Position numbers and translations under genes: made by a program
Notes under the pieces: generated by a model
What the model was told of the DNA's origin: nothing
Databases searched by the model: none
What the model saw: the letters and a program-made list of their open reading frames with translations, nothing else
Origin: Dechloromonas sp. A34
Lineage (GTDB): Bacteria; Pseudomonadota; Gammaproteobacteria; Burkholderiales; Rhodocyclaceae
Assembly: GCF_026261605.1 (NCBI RefSeq)
Contig: NZ_CP102486.1
Coordinates: 4,278,001-4,342,000 of the forward strand
Direction: 5' to 3'
DNA length: 64,000 nucleotides
In this document: positions 29,498-40,352 of the stretch, one piece after another
Position numbering within the stretch: the stretch's first letter is position 1
Layout: each line of letters opens with the position of its first letter

Positions 29498-30628
29498 TCA
29501 GAACGATTCGTCGGGACGCAGAAAGCGCCACTGCCCGATCTGCAGATCGCCCAGCTTGACGCGACCGATACGCACGCGCTTCAAGCCGATGACGCGCAAG
29601 CCGACCAGTTCGCACATGCGGCGAATCTGGCGCTTCTTGCCTTCCTTCAGGATGAAGTGCAGCTGGTCTTCGTTCAATTGCTTGACCCAGGCCGGCTTGA
29701 GCGGCTTGCCGTCGAGTTCCAGGCCGTGTTGCAACAGTTTCAGGCCACCCGGCACCATCTCGCCGCTGACCCGCACGAGATATTCCTTTTCGACCTGACT
29801 GTCTTCGCCGATCAGCTTCTTGGCGATCCGCCCGTCCTGGGTGAACACCAGCAGACCGGTAGAATCGATGTCGAGCCGCCCGGCCGGCGCCAGGCCGCGC
29901 AACATCCACGGCTTGAATTCGGGATCACCCGACTGGCGGACCCAGCTTTCGGCCGAAATCAGCGTTACCGCCGGCTTGCAGTCGGCCTCCGGCTGGCCGG
30001 AAACATAGCCGATCGGCTTGTTGAGCAGGATGGTGACCTGCTTGGCCTGATCCAGCTTGGCTTCCTTGGAAATGACGATTTCCGCATCGGGCGAGATGCG
30101 CGAACCCAGTTCGGAAATCCGTTCGCCATTGACGAAGACCCAGCCGCGCTCGATCCACAGATCGGCCTCGCGGCGCGAACACATCGCCCGCTCGGACATC
30201 ACCTTGGACAGCCGAACGCCTTCCGAGATATCGGCCGGGTCGCGCGGCGGCCTTTGCGGCACCGGCGGACGTTCCTCACGCGGCGGCCGCACATCGTGCG
30301 CCTTCCCACCCCGCGACTGGGGATGAGGACGGGGCGCTCCGGCGGCGGCCGATGGCCGCTTTGCAGCCGGGCGGGCCGGCTTGGCTGCCTTGATCGGGCT
30401 CAGGGTGCCCGTCGGGCGCTCGGTTGCCGCTGGCTTTTCCGCCTTGACTTCAACTTTGACCGCACTCCGCGGCGCGTCTTCCCGCTGGGCAGGCGCCGGG
30501 CGCGGCTTCGGCGCAGGAGTCGGCGTCGGGACGCTCTCAGGCTGGCGCCACTTGGCCCACGGGTCGTCACCGGCCGCCGCCTCTTGGGGCGGCCGTTTGG
30601 CTTTGCGTTCCTTGTCGAAATCGCTCAT
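29498..30628 (-). CDS. RluB/RsuA-family pseudouridine synthase with long N-terminal extension
   Basis: 376 residues from the ATG at 30628, which overlaps the FKBP stop by 4 bp. The first 130 residues are a low-complexity Pro/Ala/Lys/Arg-rich extension. An S4 RNA-binding domain follows ([34 protein letters not shown]), then the synthase domain with [10 protein letters not shown], the catalytic Asp in [14 protein letters not shown] and [13 protein letters not shown]. The family isomerises a uridine in 23S or 16S rRNA; the RluB/RluF position is likely but not certain. The basic extension probably aids RNA binding. Confidence 0.88.
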   Translation of the reverse strand: MSDFDKERKAKRPPQEAAAGDDPWAKWRQPESVPTPTPAPKPRPAPAQREDAPRSAVKVEVKAEKPAATERPTGTLSPIKAAKPARPAAKRPSAAAGAPRPHPQSRGGKAHDVRPPREERPPVPQRPPRDPADISEGVRLSKVMSERAMCSRREADLWIERGWVFVNGERISELGSRISPDAEIVISKEAKLDQAKQVTILLNKPIGYVSGQPEADCKPAVTLISAESWVRQSGDPEFKPWMLRGLAPAGRLDIDSTGLLVFTQDGRIAKKLIGEDSQVEKEYLVRVSGEMVPGGLKLLQHGLELDGKPLKPAWVKQLNEDQLHFILKEGKKRQIRRMCELVGLRVIGLKRVRIGRVKLGDLQIGQWRFLRPDESF

Positions 30629-30969
30629 TGAATGGCGAGCAGTTCGACCTCGAAGACCAGCGTCGCATTCGGCGGAATGACGCCGCCAGCGCCGCGGGCG
30701 CCATAGCCGAGTTCTGGCGGAATGGTCAGCTTGCGCGTACCGCCAACCTTCATGCCCTGAACGCCTTCGTCCCAACCGGAAATGACGTGGCGCTGGCCGA
30801 GCGGAAAATCGAATGGATCGTTGCGATCCTTGCTCGAATCGAACTTGCTGCCGTTGGTCAGCCAGCCGGTGTAATGGACGACGACGTGGTTGCCGGCCTT
30901 GGCCTCGGCACCCTCGCCAACGATGGTATCTTCGTAGATCAGGCCGGAGGCCGTGGTGATTTCAGCCAT
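30625..30969 (-). CDS. FKBP-type peptidyl-prolyl cis-trans isomerase
   Basis: 114 residues from the ATG at 30969, with GAGGAGC 7 bases upstream. The domain is complete: [58 protein letters not shown] and [14 protein letters not shown], with the aromatic pocket residues Y, F, W and Y in place. No signal peptide, so it is cytoplasmic. It accelerates proline isomerisation in folding. It is coupled by a 4-bp overlap to the pseudouridine synthase gene. Confidence 0.95.
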   Translation of the reverse strand: MAEITTASGLIYEDTIVGEGAEAKAGNHVVVHYTGWLTNGSKFDSSKDRNDPFDFPLGQRHVISGWDEGVQGMKVGGTRKLTIPPELGYGARGAGGVIPPNATLVFEVELLAIQ

Positions 30970-31021
30970 AGTAAGCTCCTCGGGAAAGGGCGAAAGTTTA
31001 CCACAAGCCCACGACAAGGCT

Positions 31022-31049
31022 TTGACTTCGCTACCCTTTTGCGTATAAT
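31022..31049 (+). promoter_or_regulatory. Sigma-70 promoter of rplU-rpmA
   Basis: TTGACT, a 16-base spacer and a perfect TATAAT (31044-31049), with GCG just upstream of the -10 hexamer. Transcription should begin near 31056, giving a 40-base leader before rplU. Confidence 0.85.
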
Positions 31050-31097
31050 GCGCGGTTCTTTGTAGCACCCTTTAGATTTATTTTCGGAGTCCAACCC

Positions 31098-31409
31098 ATG
31101 TATGCGGTCATAAAAACCGGCGGTAAGCAGTATCGCGTTACCAATGGTCTAAAACTTAAAGTAGAACAGATACCGGCAGACGTTGGCGCAGAAGTTACTC
31201 TTGACCAGGTCCTCATGGCAGGCGAAGGCGAGTCGGTAAAGATCGGCGCCCCCTTCCTTGCTGGCGCCACCGTCAAAGCAACCGTGATTTCCCACGGCCG
31301 CCACGACAAGGTCAAGATCTTCAAGATGCGTCGTCGTAAGCACTACCAAAAGCATCAAGGCCATCGTCAGAACTACACCGAACTGCGCATCGATTCGATC
31401 GCCGCTTAA
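31098..31409 (+). CDS. rplU: 50S ribosomal protein L21
   Basis: 103 residues with the whole L21 pattern: [30 protein letters not shown] at the start and [28 protein letters not shown] at the end, the basic RNA-binding tail. It is part of the large ribosomal subunit. It begins the usual rplU-rpmA-obgE order, follows a strong sigma-70 promoter and is separated from rpmA by 21 bp. Confidence 0.98.
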   Translation: MYAVIKTGGKQYRVTNGLKLKVEQIPADVGAEVTLDQVLMAGEGESVKIGAPFLAGATVKATVISHGRHDKVKIFKMRRRKHYQKHQGHRQNYTELRIDSIAA

Positions 31410-31430
31410 GTTCAGACAAGGAGCTAATAA

Positions 31431-31694
31431 ATGGCACACAAGAAAGCAGGCGGTAGTTCACGTAACGGCCGCGACTCACAGGCAAAGCGTCTTGGCGTCA
31501 AGCGCTACGGCGGTCAATTCGTTCTGGCCGGCAACATCATCGTTCGCCAGCGCGGTACCGAATTCCACCCGGGCGAAAACGTTGGTTGCGGCAAGGATCA
31601 CACCCTGTTCGCACTCAAGGACGGCGTCGTCCAGTTCGCCATCAAGGGCGAAAAGAAGCGTCGCACGGTGACCATCGTTCCGGCTGCCGAATAA
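31431..31694 (+). CDS. rpmA: 50S ribosomal protein L27
   Basis: 87 residues. The start [28 protein letters not shown] and VIVRQRG-like core ([28 protein letters not shown]) are diagnostic of L27, whose N-terminal tail reaches the peptidyl-transferase centre. AAGGAGC lies 8 bases before the ATG. A terminator follows, so the following GTPase gene depends on readthrough or its own promoter. Confidence 0.98.
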   Translation: MAHKKAGGSSRNGRDSQAKRLGVKRYGGQFVLAGNIIVRQRGTEFHPGENVGCGKDHTLFALKDGVVQFAIKGEKKRRTVTIVPAAE

Positions 31695-31712
31695 TTCGGC
31701 ACGGCGGAAATC

Positions 31713-31741
31713 AAAAGCCCTATCCGCCGGATAGGGCTTTT
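31713..31741 (+). terminator. Terminator after rpmA
   Basis: AAAAGCCCTATCC and GGATAGGGCTTTT pair over 13 bp around a 3-base loop, followed by more T. Confidence 0.9.
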
Positions 31742-31778
31742 TAGTTTATATCGCCGGATTTTCCGGCGACGGATGTAG

Positions 31779-33979
<2,201 letters not shown>

Positions 33980-33998
33980 ATCTCCATCCAAGAAAAGC

Positions 33999-34024
33999 AA
34001 AGCCCCGGAAATTTCCGGGGCTTT
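33999..34024 (+). terminator. Terminator after proB, perfect palindrome
   Basis: A 26-base perfect palindrome with arms AAAGCCCCGGAAA and TTTCCGGGGCTTT. The inverted repeat of the insertion sequence starts 7 bases further on. Confidence 0.88.
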
Positions 34025-34030
34025 AATGAG

Positions 34031-34044
34031 ATGGTCAGCCCGAT
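34031..34044 (+). repeat. Left inverted repeat of the IS element
   Basis: ATGGTCAGCCCGAT; exact complement of 35362-35375. Confidence 0.85.
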
Positions 34045-34076
34045 CCCCGCCAGCGGTAAGCTGAGCGGGGATTTTT
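34043..34076 (+). terminator. Terminator-like hairpin inside the IS left end
   Basis: ATCCCCGC and GCGGGGAT enclose a 14-base loop and are followed by a T-run. It would stop readthrough from proB into the transposase gene. Confidence 0.5.
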
Positions 34077-34091
34077 CTTCTGGAGGCCATC

Positions 34092-35122
34092 ATGAACATT
34101 GTGACGCTAATTGGGATTGATCTTGGGAAGCATTGCTTCCACCTACACGGTCAGGATGCATCGGGTCGCATGGTATTTCGCAAGAAACTCTCGCGAAGCC
34201 AGATGCTGACGCAACTCGTGAATGTTCCGGCCTGTCGTGTCGTTATGGAAGCGTGCGCCGGAGCGCACTGGATTGCACGGCGACTCACGGCGATGGGGCA
34301 CGAGGCGAAGCTGATCTCACCGCAATTCGTGAAACCCTTCGTGCAAGGCAACAAGAACGACTTTGCCGATGCCCAAGCCATCTGCGAAGCGGCGAGTCGG
34401 CCGAACATGCGCTTCGTGAGTCCGCGCAACGAAACACAGCAGACGATCTCGGCCACCCATCGCGTGCGCGAAGCGCTAGTGCGGGATAAAACCTCCACCA
34501 CCAACCAGATACACGCCTTCTTGCTGGAGTTCGGCATCAGCCTGCCCAAAGGGGCGGCGATCATCAAGCGGCTGCCAGCCCTGTTGGCGGAGCACGAAGC
34601 CGAACTGCCGCCCGTCTGATCGCGCTCATTGAACGTCTGCGCGAGCACTTCAAGTATCTGGACGAACAAATCAAAGCTGTCGAGCGGGAATTGGCGCAAC
34701 AACTGGCCGAAGACGAGCGCAGCCAGCGCCTGCTGGAAATACCCGGGGTCGGCCCCATTACTGCCAGTGTGCTGGCGGTCGAACTGGGCGATGCCCATCA
34801 GTTTGCCAATGCTCGCCAGTTCGCCGCCTCCATCGGATTGGTACCTCGTCAGTACAGCACGGGCGGCAAACCCACCTTGCTCGGCATCAGCAAGCGCGGC
34901 GACAAGAACCTGCGACGACTCCTCGTCCAGGGGGCGCGGGTGACCCTGCAGCACATCCAGACCAGAACCGATGCGCTGGGCGAATGGATCAGAGCGATGC
35001 TCTGTAGGCGACACTCGAATATCGTGGCCTGCGCCTTGGCCAACAAAATGGCGAGGATCGCCTGGGCCATCCTCGCCAAAGGAACACACTATCAACCGCG
35101 TCAGGCAGTTGCAGCTACCTGA
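34092..35122 (+). pseudogene. IS110-family (IS1111-group) transposase, single-base frameshift at 34611-34613
   Basis: The first part (to a stop at 34619) is the DEDD RuvC-like domain: LIGIDLGKHCFHLHG with the first Asp, VVMEACAGAHW with Glu, and KNDFADAQAICEAA with the two Asp. The second frame then continues LIALIERLREHFKYLDEQIKAVE and the Transposase_20 domain (LLEIPGVGPITASVLAVELGD, GLVPRQYSTGGKPTLLGISKRGDKNLRRLLVQGA). One added C in the CCC run gives an intact 343-residue protein, the normal length. IS110 enzymes are not known to use programmed frameshifting, so this is either a real inactivating deletion or a read error. Confidence 0.85.
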
Positions 35123-35361
35123 GGCCTTGCTTCATCATTTTGTAACCCCCCTGGTTTTGCGACGGTAGATCACGGGATGAACTAAACGGCACAACGGCCT
35201 GGCAAAGAACCTGAACGTAAAAACAGCAATCACATGCTGAGGCTTTTTTGAGGTTTGCCAGGCGCGGCTCTCATCGTGGCGCGGGAAATCAACCTCCCCA
35301 TTCGACGCCGGATAGATTTGCGCAAGCCCACTTTAGATCAACTCCAACCTGCCTTGCAAAA
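35123..35361 (+). ncRNA. 3' non-coding part of the IS, candidate seekRNA/bridge RNA region
   Basis: The stretch between the transposase stop and the right inverted repeat has no supported coding frame. In IS1111-group elements the guide RNA that pairs with target and donor DNA is encoded here, downstream of the transposase. Direct sequence evidence is limited to position, length and several short complementary stretches (for example GCCAGGCGCGGC); the RNA ends are not defined. Confidence 0.35.
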
Positions 35362-35375
35362 ATCGGGCTGACCAT
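35362..35375 (+). repeat. Right inverted repeat of the IS element
   Basis: ATCGGGCTGACCAT; exact complement of 34031-34044. Confidence 0.85.
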
Positions 35376-35423
35376 AGATTTTACAGCCTTAACAAACTTT
35401 GCAACGAATTCCATTCGGAAAAT

Positions 35424-35452
35424 AAAAAACGGACGCCGAAGCGTCCGTTTTT
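35424..35452 (-). terminator. Terminator of the porin gene
   Basis: AAAAACGGACGC and GCGTCCGTTTTT pair around a CGAA loop, 25 bp beyond the porin stop. Confidence 0.9.
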
Positions 35453-35476
35453 ATTCCAACCGACAGTTAAGTCAAA

Positions 35477-36643
35477 TTAGAAAGTGTGACGCAGGCCAAC
35501 CATGTAGCCGGTGTAGTCGTTGCCGTCACCTTGAGTAACGCCGTTGTTAACCGGGTTGAGGTAGAAGGCATTGTTGACGTTGGTACCGTTATTCAGGTAG
35601 CTAGCACGAGCATGCAGAGCGGTGCGCTTGCTGAGGTCGTAGGTGTAAACAGCGGTGTAGATCTGGGTCGAGCTGTCAGCAATCGCGTCACCATCAGCCT
35701 TGACGTTATGCGAACGGCCATACTCGAGACCAACGGTGCTCTTGCCGAAAGGCTGAGCAACGCCGACAGACCAAGCGTGACGCTTGATTTTGTCAACATC
35801 AAGAGCGGCACCGCCAACATCGCCAGTTTTCACTTGCGTGTAGTCATACAGACCAGTCAGCTTGGTCTTGGTCGGCAGGGTGTACACAGCGGCAACGCGG
35901 ATAACGGAAGCATCTTGACCGTTTTCATTAAGAGAGGGGGTGCCCAGCCCATTGGGGGATGTCAAACCAAAGGACTTTGCCAGATGGTAGCCAGCGCCGA
36001 CAAACAAAGGACCATTTTCAAACTGACCAGCGATCTGGTACTGACGGGAATTGGTGCCGCCTTGGTTGGTGCCAACAGCATTTGCACCCGTACGGGTTTC
36101 GCCATTAACGTAAGCCACGGTACCGGTAAAGCCGCCAAAATTCGGGGAAACATAAGCAACGGCGTTGGCAGCGCGGTCATCCGCACCGGTCTTGATACCG
36201 GCAAGAGTACCAGTCACGGACGTCATCGTACCAAAACCAGCAGCACCCGGAGTCAGTTCAACCTTGGCACCGAAAGCACGCAGCGAGTGCGTCAGGTTAC
36301 CAGCAACCAGAGTACCAAAACCGCCGGTCAGACCGACGTACGTGTCACGAGCACCACCCCAGCCACCAGCGTTGTCAGAGTTGTAGCCGGTTTCCAGCTG
36401 GAATACAGCCTTCAGGCCGTTGCCCAGATCTTCAACACCCTTGAAGCCAAGGTAGGAAGAGTTGTTGTCCAGACGACCAACGATCGGCTGTTCGGCATTG
36501 GCGCGGTCAGCACCGCCGGTGGTGGTGGACTTAACGAAAGCCTGACCGAGGTCAACTACACCGTACACGGTGACATTGGTTTGGGCGAAAGCGGCGGTAG
36601 AAGCCAGACCAGCGATGGCCAGAGCAATAATCTTCTTTTGCAT
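35477..36643 (-). CDS. Trimeric Gram-negative porin (Porin_4 family)
   Basis: 388 residues. The signal peptide MQKKIIALAIAGLASTAAFA precedes QTNVTVYGVVDLGQAFVK, the usual first strand of Neisseria/Burkholderia-type general porins. PxxLGFKG-like (SSYLGFKGVEDLGNGLKAVFQLETGYN), RDTYVGLTGGFGTLVAGN and the C-terminal GLRHTF with final Phe are all as expected. Such porins form 16-stranded trimers for diffusion of small anions. A strong AAGGAG stands 7 bases before the ATG, A+T-rich promoter DNA lies upstream, and a terminator follows, so it is a single-gene transcript, probably highly expressed. Confidence 0.95.
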   Translation of the reverse strand: MQKKIIALAIAGLASTAAFAQTNVTVYGVVDLGQAFVKSTTTGGADRANAEQPIVGRLDNNSSYLGFKGVEDLGNGLKAVFQLETGYNSDNAGGWGGARDTYVGLTGGFGTLVAGNLTHSLRAFGAKVELTPGAAGFGTMTSVTGTLAGIKTGADDRAANAVAYVSPNFGGFTGTVAYVNGETRTGANAVGTNQGGTNSRQYQIAGQFENGPLFVGAGYHLAKSFGLTSPNGLGTPSLNENGQDASVIRVAAVYTLPTKTKLTGLYDYTQVKTGDVGGAALDVDKIKRHAWSVGVAQPFGKSTVGLEYGRSHNVKADGDAIADSSTQIYTAVYTYDLSKRTALHARASYLNNGTNVNNAFYLNPVNNGVTQGDGNDYTGYMVGLRHTF

Positions 36644-36816
36644 CAGAAAATCTCCTTAGTGGTTAGTTTTTAATCCGATCTTGCGAACTGATTAAGCTTT
36701 ACCTCTCGGATTGAGAAGTTGGCGTCGATTGTCGCAAGGAGGTGGAGGCAGTAGCAACGAGTGTTTGACACAACAAGAGCATTGAGCGGGGCTTTGTTGT
36801 TTCTGCGCAACAGACT

Positions 36817-37605
36817 TCAGGCAAACAGGCGAGCCAGTTCGATGCCCGGCTCAGGGGCGCGCATGAAGGCTTCGCCGACGAGAAAGGCTTGAACCCGGTT
36901 GGCGCGCATCAGCGCAACATCTTCCGGACTAAGGATGCCGCTTTCGGTGACCACGATCCGGTCATCCGGTATGCGAGCGAGCAGACCGAGTGTTGTATCC
37001 AGCGTCACTTCGAAGGTACGCAGGTTGCGATTATTGATGCCGAGCAAGGGGGTTTTCAGTTGCAGCGCGGCGTCGAGTTCTTCGCCGTTATGTACTTCGA
37101 CCAGCACGGCCATGCCGTAGGCGTGGGCCTGGGCTTCGAGGGCCTGCATTTCAGACAGCGTCAATGCAGCGGCGATGAGCAGGATAGCATCGGCGCCCAT
37201 GGCGCGCGCTTCCGCAACCTGGTAGCGGTCGACCATGAAGTCCTTGCGCAAGACCGGCAGGGCGCAGGCGGCGCGGGCGGCCTGCAGGTATTCCGGAGCA
37301 CCCTGGAAATATTGACGGTCGGTCAGCACAGACAGACAGGCGGCGCCGTGTGTCTCATAACTGCGGGCGATCTCGGCCGGCTGGAAGTCGGGGCGGATGA
37401 CGCCTTTCGACGGGCTGGCCTTCTTGATCTCGGCAATCACCGCCGCCTGGCCGGCCGCGATCTTGTTGCGGATGGCGCCGACGAAATCGCGCGGCGCAGT
37501 TTGGGCGGCCGCCTCGGCCTCGACAACGGCAAGCGGCTTGGCGACCAACGCGGCGGCGATTTCCTGGCGCTTGGTGGCGACGATCTTGTTGAGGATGTCG
37601 CTCAT
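36817..37605 (-). CDS. trpC: Indole-3-glycerol-phosphate synthase
   Basis: 262 residues of a TIM barrel. Diagnostic segments are [74 protein letters not shown] and [12 protein letters not shown], with catalytic Glu and Lys residues in place. It closes the indole ring of tryptophan from CdRP. The start overlaps the trpD stop by 4 bp. No separate phosphoribosylanthranilate isomerase domain is fused. Confidence 0.97.
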   Translation of the reverse strand: MSDILNKIVATKRQEIAAALVAKPLAVVEAEAAAQTAPRDFVGAIRNKIAAGQAAVIAEIKKASPSKGVIRPDFQPAEIARSYETHGAACLSVLTDRQYFQGAPEYLQAARAACALPVLRKDFMVDRYQVAEARAMGADAILLIAAALTLSEMQALEAQAHAYGMAVLVEVHNGEELDAALQLKTPLLGINNRNLRTFEVTLDTTLGLLARIPDDRIVVTESGILSPEDVALMRANRVQAFLVGEAFMRAPEPGIELARLFA

Positions 37606-38624
37606 GCGAATTGCTTGGTGCAGTTGATGAATTGTTCCAGCTTGGCGCGCGCCGCACCGGAGACGATCATTTCGAAGGCCTTGTCGACGCCGTCGGCCAG
37701 GGTGGGCGCCTGGCCGCTGATATAGACACTGGCACCAGCGTTGAGGGCGACGATGTCGCGGGCGGCGCCGAACTTGTTGTCGAGCGTGCCGAGCAACATG
37801 GCTTTCGACTCCTCGACGCTGGCCACCTGCAACACCTTCGGGTCATGCACCGGGAGATTGAACTGCTCGGGATGGATTTCGTATTCGTTAACCCGGCCGT
37901 CCTTCAGTTCGCCGACCAGGGTCGCGCCGGAGATCGAGATTTCGTCGAGGCCTTCGCGGCCAAACACGGTCAACGCCCGGGTGCTGCCCAGGCGTTGCAG
38001 CACGCGGACCTGGATGCCGACCAGATCGGGATGGAAGACGCCCATCACCTGCTGCGGCGCGTTGGCCGGATTGGTCAGCGGGCCAAGGATGTTGAAGATG
38101 GTCCGCACACCCAGCTCGCGGCGTACCGGCGCGGCGTGCTTCATGGCGCTGTGATGGTTGGGCGCGAACATGAAGCCGATACCGGTTTCGGCGATGCACT
38201 GGGCGACCTGCTCCGGCTTGAGATTGAGATTGACGCCGAGGGCCTCGAGCACATCGGCGCTGCCCGACTGGCTGGAGACCGAGCGCCCGCCATGCTTGGC
38301 GATCTGCGCCCCGGCCGCGGCAGCGACAAACATCGCGGCAGTGGAAATATTGAAGGTGTGGGCGCCATCGCCGCCAGTGCCGCAGGTATCGACCAGGCGG
38401 CTGGTATCGGCGAGCTCGACCTTGGTCGACAGTTCGCGCATGACGGTGGCGGCGGCGGCGATCTCGCCGATGGTTTCCTTCTTGACGCGCAGGCCGGTGA
38501 TGATCGCTGCGATCATCACCGGCGTGACTTCGCCGCCCATGATCTGGCGCATCAGGGAAACCATTTCGTCGTGGAAAATTTCGCGGTGTTCGATCACGCG
38601 CTGGAGGGCGGCTTGCGGGGTCAT
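37602..38624 (-). CDS. trpD: Anthranilate phosphoribosyltransferase
   Basis: 340 residues. The PRPP loop [38 protein letters not shown] and [37 protein letters not shown] are the TrpD signatures; the C-terminal part has [10 protein letters not shown]. It joins anthranilate to PRPP in step two of tryptophan synthesis. The start overlaps the trpG stop by 4 bp and the stop overlaps trpC, so trpGDC is one coupled unit. Confidence 0.97.
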   Translation of the reverse strand: MTPQAALQRVIEHREIFHDEMVSLMRQIMGGEVTPVMIAAIITGLRVKKETIGEIAAAATVMRELSTKVELADTSRLVDTCGTGGDGAHTFNISTAAMFVAAAAGAQIAKHGGRSVSSQSGSADVLEALGVNLNLKPEQVAQCIAETGIGFMFAPNHHSAMKHAAPVRRELGVRTIFNILGPLTNPANAPQQVMGVFHPDLVGIQVRVLQRLGSTRALTVFGREGLDEISISGATLVGELKDGRVNEYEIHPEQFNLPVHDPKVLQVASVEESKAMLLGTLDNKFGAARDIVALNAGASVYISGQAPTLADGVDKAFEMIVSGAARAKLEQFINCTKQFA

Positions 38625-39193
38625 TTCTTGAATTCGTCCAGGAAATTCTTGAGCAGATCGTGACCACGTTCGGTCAGGATCGATTCGGGGTGGAACTGCA
38701 CGCCTTCGACGGCCAGCGTCTTGTGGCGGACGCCCATGATCTCGCCGTCGTCGGTCCAGGCGATGATCTCCAAGCAGTCTGGCAGAGATTCGCGCTCGAT
38801 GGCCAGCGAGTGGTAGCGGGTGCAGGTCAGCGGATTGGGCAGCCCCTTGAAGACGCCGACGTCTTTGTGATGCACCGGCGACACCTTGCCATGCATCAGT
38901 TGCTTGGCATGCACGATCTTGCCGCCGAAGGCTTCGCCGATCGACTGGTGGCCGAGGCAGACGCCGAGCAGCGGAATCTTGCCGGCGAATTCGCGGATCG
39001 CCGCCAGCGAGATACCGGCCTGGGCCGGCGCGCAGGGACCGGGCGAAATGACCAGATATTCCGGCTTGAGGCGGGCGATATCGGCGACGGTAATGGCGTC
39101 GTTGCGGTAAACCTGCACTTCCTGACCCAGCTCGCCGAAATACTGGACGATGTTGTAGGTGAAGCTGTCGTAGTTATCCACCATCAGCAACAT
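38621..39193 (-). CDS. trpG: Anthranilate synthase glutamine amidotransferase subunit
   Basis: 190 residues from the ATG at 39193 ([19 protein letters not shown]), behind AAGGAAT. The class I amidotransferase triad is visible: Cys in [17 protein letters not shown], and His and Glu in VQFHPES. It supplies ammonia from glutamine to TrpE (or to the folate enzyme PabB, since the same subunit may serve both). The trpE gene is not in the window; upstream lies a divergent glycosyltransferase gene, so trpE must be elsewhere. Confidence 0.95.
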   Translation of the reverse strand: MLLMVDNYDSFTYNIVQYFGELGQEVQVYRNDAITVADIARLKPEYLVISPGPCAPAQAGISLAAIREFAGKIPLLGVCLGHQSIGEAFGGKIVHAKQLMHGKVSPVHHKDVGVFKGLPNPLTCTRYHSLAIERESLPDCLEIIAWTDDGEIMGVRHKTLAVEGVQFHPESILTERGHDLLKNFLDEFKK

Positions 39194-39341
39194 GTGGTGA
39201 TTCCTTACTGAACACGGTAAACGCCAAATTCTACAACAAGCCCTCCGCCCCCGCCTTTGCACGACCGGATGAAGGCCATCTGCTTCGCTATCGGCGCGGC
39301 ACTTTCAAGTTAAAATGCGCGCTTTCCCGCCGGACTCGCCC

Positions 39342-40352
39342 ATGACCGCCGCCATTTCCATCCCCCCGCACAGCCTTTCCATCGTCGTTCCGTTCTACAA
39401 CGAGGAAGAAAACATCGCGCCGCTGGTCAAGCGCGTCCATGAAGCGCTGGTCGGTTACGAACACCCGTGGGAACTGGTCCTGGTCGATGACGGCAGCAGC
39501 GATGCCACGGTCGATCGCGCCGTGCAATCGGCCCGGGAATACGGCCCGCACGTCCGCATCGTCGAACTGACCCGCAACTTCAAGCAGACCGCCGCCATGC
39601 AGGCCGGCATCGACGCGGCGCGCGGCGACGTCATCGTGACCATGGACGGCGATTTGCAGAACGACCCGGTCGATATCCCACGCATGGTCGCCCGGCTCTT
39701 GAACGAAGACCTCGACCTGGTCGCCGGCTGGCGCCAGAACCGCCAGGACGGCCTGTTCCTGCGCAAGATTCCGTCGAAGATCGCCAACAAGCTGATCGCC
39801 CGGCTGACCGGCGTCAAGCTGCGCGACTACGGCTGCAGCCTCAAGGCCTTCCGCGGCAGCGTCATCAAGAGCGTGCGCCTGTACGGCGAAATGCATCGTT
39901 TCATCCCGGCCTGGCTGGCTACCGTCACCACGCCGCGCCGCATCGCCCAGGAACCGACGACGCACCACGCGCGCACCGCCGGCGTTTCCAAGTACGGCAT
40001 CTCGCGCACTTTCCGGGTCATACTCGACCTCATCGCTGTCTATTTCTTCATGCGCTTCCGCGCCCGCCCCGGCCACTTCTTCGGCGGCATCGGCCTCGGC
40101 CTGACCGCCCTCTCCGGCCTGGTCATGACCTGGCTGGCCTGGGTCAAGTTCGGCCTCGGCGAAAACATCGGTGGCCGGCCGCTGCTGATCGTCGCCATCG
40201 GCGGCCTGATCGCCGGCGTACACTTCATCACCACCGGGGTACTGGCCGAAATCATGGCCCGCATCTACTTCGAATCCGGCACCATCCGTTCCTATTCCGC
40301 CCGTCCGGAACGCGCCCTGGCGGCTGACGAAGGCTGGCACAAGTCGGCGTGA
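39342..40352 (+). CDS. GtrB/DPM-like polyprenyl-phosphate glycosyltransferase
   Basis: 336 residues from the ATG at 39342. The GT2 domain has LSIVVPFYNEEENI, LVLVDDGSSDAT, ELTRNFKQTAAMQAGIDAARGD and VTMDGDLQNDP (DxD); two membrane helices lie near residues 235-255 and 275-300. Enzymes of this group transfer glucose or another sugar to undecaprenyl phosphate at the inner membrane (ArnC, GtrB). The following genes are an ArnT-like GT-C enzyme and a PAP2 phosphatase, joined by a GTGA overlap, so the product is probably used to decorate lipid A or another envelope glycan. Confidence 0.9.
   Translation: MTAAISIPPHSLSIVVPFYNEEENIAPLVKRVHEALVGYEHPWELVLVDDGSSDATVDRAVQSAREYGPHVRIVELTRNFKQTAAMQAGIDAARGDVIVTMDGDLQNDPVDIPRMVARLLNEDLDLVAGWRQNRQDGLFLRKIPSKIANKLIARLTGVKLRDYGCSLKAFRGSVIKSVRLYGEMHRFIPAWLATVTTPRRIAQEPTTHHARTAGVSKYGISRTFRVILDLIAVYFFMRFRARPGHFFGGIGLGLTALSGLVMTWLAWVKFGLGENIGGRPLLIVAIGGLIAGVHFITTGVLAEIMARIYFESGTIRSYSARPERALAADEGWHKSA

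Larger units (their letters stand above)
34031..35375 (+). mobile_element. IS110-family insertion sequence, IS1111 group
   Basis: About 1.35 kb, bounded by 14-base perfect inverted repeats: ATGGTCAGCCCGAT at 34031-34044 and its complement ATCGGGCTGACCAT at 35362-35375. Between them lie one transposase gene (frame broken once) and a 240-base non-coding 3' stretch. Inverted repeats near, but not quite at, the ends and a long 3' non-coding part are typical of the IS1111 group, so the true ends may lie a few bases outside the repeats. No target duplication is evident, as expected. A terminator-like hairpin (34043-34076) lies just inside the left end. Confidence 0.85.

Noticed and set aside
30629-30775. 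Upstream extension of the pseudouridine synthase frame
   Set aside because: It would overlap most of the FKBP coding end; the ATG at 30628 in a 4-bp overlap is the normal coupled start.
35486-36673. A 395-residue open frame antisense to the porin gene
   Set aside because: The porin frame on the minus strand has a signal peptide, conserved strands, ribosome site and terminator; the antisense frame has none.
39288-40340. A 350-residue frame antisense to the GtrB-like gene
   Set aside because: No ribosome site or family features; the sense frame is a clear GT2 enzyme.
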